A stretch of 7,090 nt of DNA. Origin: Colivivens sp963626085. GTDB lineage: Bacteria; Bacteroidota; Bacteroidia; Bacteroidales; Bacteroidaceae. Of this stretch, positions 6,769 through 7,090 are shown in pieces (within the stretch, counting starts at the first letter, position 1; each line of letters begins with the position of its first letter). Both the position numbers and the translations under genes were made by a program. The stretch lies in the NCBI GenBank assembly GCA_963626085.1, contig CAVFVJ010000026.1, positions 1-7,090 on the forward strand, written 5' to 3'. The notes beneath the pieces were generated by a model. It did not search any database. It worked only from the letters and a program-made list of their open reading frames with translations, and was not told where the DNA came from.

Positions 6769-6897
6769 ATGAAAGTACTGATAATAGAAGACGAGCACAA
6801 GCTGTCTGACAGCATCGTTGATTATCTCAAAGGCGAGAAATATCTGTGCGAACAGGCTTTTGACTTCAACGATGCCATGATGGATTCTAAATTTTAG
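6769..6897 (+). pseudogene. Truncated response regulator (receiver N-terminus only)
   Basis: ATG 6769 opens MKVLIIEDEHKLSDSIVDYL, an unmistakable OmpR-type receiver start with the acidic pocket residues Glu7-Asp8. It continues to about residue 38 (FDFNDAMM) in good family style, then reads DSKF and stops at TAG 6895-6897, for 42 residues in all. The phosphoacceptor Asp (expected near residue 50), the conserved Thr/Ser and Lys, and the whole DNA-binding domain are absent, so it cannot work as a regulator. The break falls at about 6883, where coding sequence gives way to AT-rich, repeat-bearing DNA, so this looks like an insertion or rearrangement junction rather than a point mutation. The gene sits five bases after the EamA-type gene, suggesting the original was co-transcribed with it. 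The missing part and the expected sensor kinase are not in the window. Confidence 0.75.
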
Positions 6898-6926
6898 CAT
6901 GTCCAATAGTTAATTTTAAGGTATAT

Positions 6927-7042
6927 CAAAACACCCCCGAAAAAGGGCCCAAAGAGGTAGGGTCATTTCACTCGAGTGAATTGATCGATTCACTCGAGTG
7001 TTTTGATCAATTCACTCGAGTGAAATAAAAAGGGGTGTTTTG
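6927..7042. repeat. Inverted-repeat-bounded element enclosing the palindrome
   Basis: CAAAACACCCC at 6927-6937 and its exact reverse complement GGGGTGTTTTG at 7032-7042 form an 11-base inverted repeat. It encloses 94 bases: a left spacer (6938-6964, including the GGGCCC palindrome at 6945-6950) and the 62-base palindrome. The arms are off-centre relative to the inner palindrome because the left spacer is 27 bases and the right only 5. There is no coding capacity inside. It could be a small non-autonomous mobile element, a REP-like unit, or part of a larger element running off the window. I cannot see target-site duplications. Confidence 0.6.
6965..7026. repeat. 62-base near-perfect palindrome with three CACTCGAGTG sites
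   Basis: The arms 6965-6986 and 7005-7026 are exact reverse complements over 22 bases. The 18-base centre is itself built on the palindrome CACTCGAGTG (6991-7000). At the same time the region is a tandem array: TTCACTCGAGTGAA at 6967-6980, TTCACTCGAGTGTT at 6989-7002 and TTCACTCGAGTGAA at 7011-7024, each starting exactly 22 bases after the last. The spacers are TTGATCGA and TTGATCAA. Transcribed, it could form one hairpin of about 30 pairs or three small ones; as DNA, it offers three two-fold sites about two helical turns apart. Confidence 0.9.
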
Positions 7043-7090
7043 GGGGGCTTTTTGAACTCTTTTCAAATCCATTGTTGAAGTTGCCAAAAT

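Noticed and set aside
6965..7026. CRISPR array reading of the three 22-base repeats.
   Set aside because: Spacers are only 8 bases and nearly identical, and no cas gene is present; this is a palindromic array.
7051..7067. TTTGAA-5-TTCAAA inverted repeat as a terminator.
   Set aside because: The stem is six mostly A-T pairs and no T-run follows; too weak to call.
6990..7088. Minus-strand open frame entering from the right edge and ending in TGA inside the palindrome, with a Lys/Ser/Pro-rich tail.
   Set aside because: It has no start in the window, no recognisable motif, and half of it lies in repeat DNA where open frames arise from the repeats. A gene beyond the edge could end here, but it cannot be supported.

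Overview
The window looks like a chromosomal segment from a Bacteroidales bacterium, most likely Prevotella/Segatella-like. Three promoter -7 elements of the Bacteroidetes type (TAnnTTTG; here TACCTTTG twice and TATCTTTG once) sit in front of transcription units, starts lack Shine-Dalgarno sequences, and the protein set (orphan LolD, three-S1-domain CvfB, CPA2 antiporter with UspA-like tail, paired GT4/GT2 glycosyltransferases) fits that group. The genus is an inference from style, not from a marker gene.

Layout. 1-72: tRNA-Asn(GUU) on the minus strand, with its 3' end cut by the window edge, driven by a promoter at about 103-137. 205-2236: a divergent plus-strand pair of glycosyltransferases resembling WcaC (GT4) and WcaE (GT2), overlapping at ATGA, with a promoter so close to the start that the message must be nearly leaderless. 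2274-5209: a new promoter, a 714-residue CPA2-type cation antiporter with two C-terminal UspA-like domains, then after 11 bases a LolD-type ABC ATPase. 5217-5258: six tandem degenerate 7-base units lead into an S1-domain RNA-binding protein (CvfB family, 5263-6159).

The right end is less orderly. 6160-6346 has no plus-strand gene but carries, on the minus strand, a short stretch that reads like a C-terminus. 6347-6763 is a half-size EamA/DMT transporter. Five bases later a response-regulator gene starts but stops after 42 codons, losing its phosphoacceptor Asp (6769-6897). From about 6883 to the end the sequence is non-coding and repeat-rich: an 11-base inverted repeat encloses a 62-base near-perfect palindrome made of three CACTCGAGTG sites spaced exactly 22 bases apart. 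It is the least explained part of the window and the best candidate for an undescribed element.

Functionally the left part is envelope work: glycan assembly, ion homeostasis and lipoprotein release. No complete defence, CRISPR or phage system is visible.
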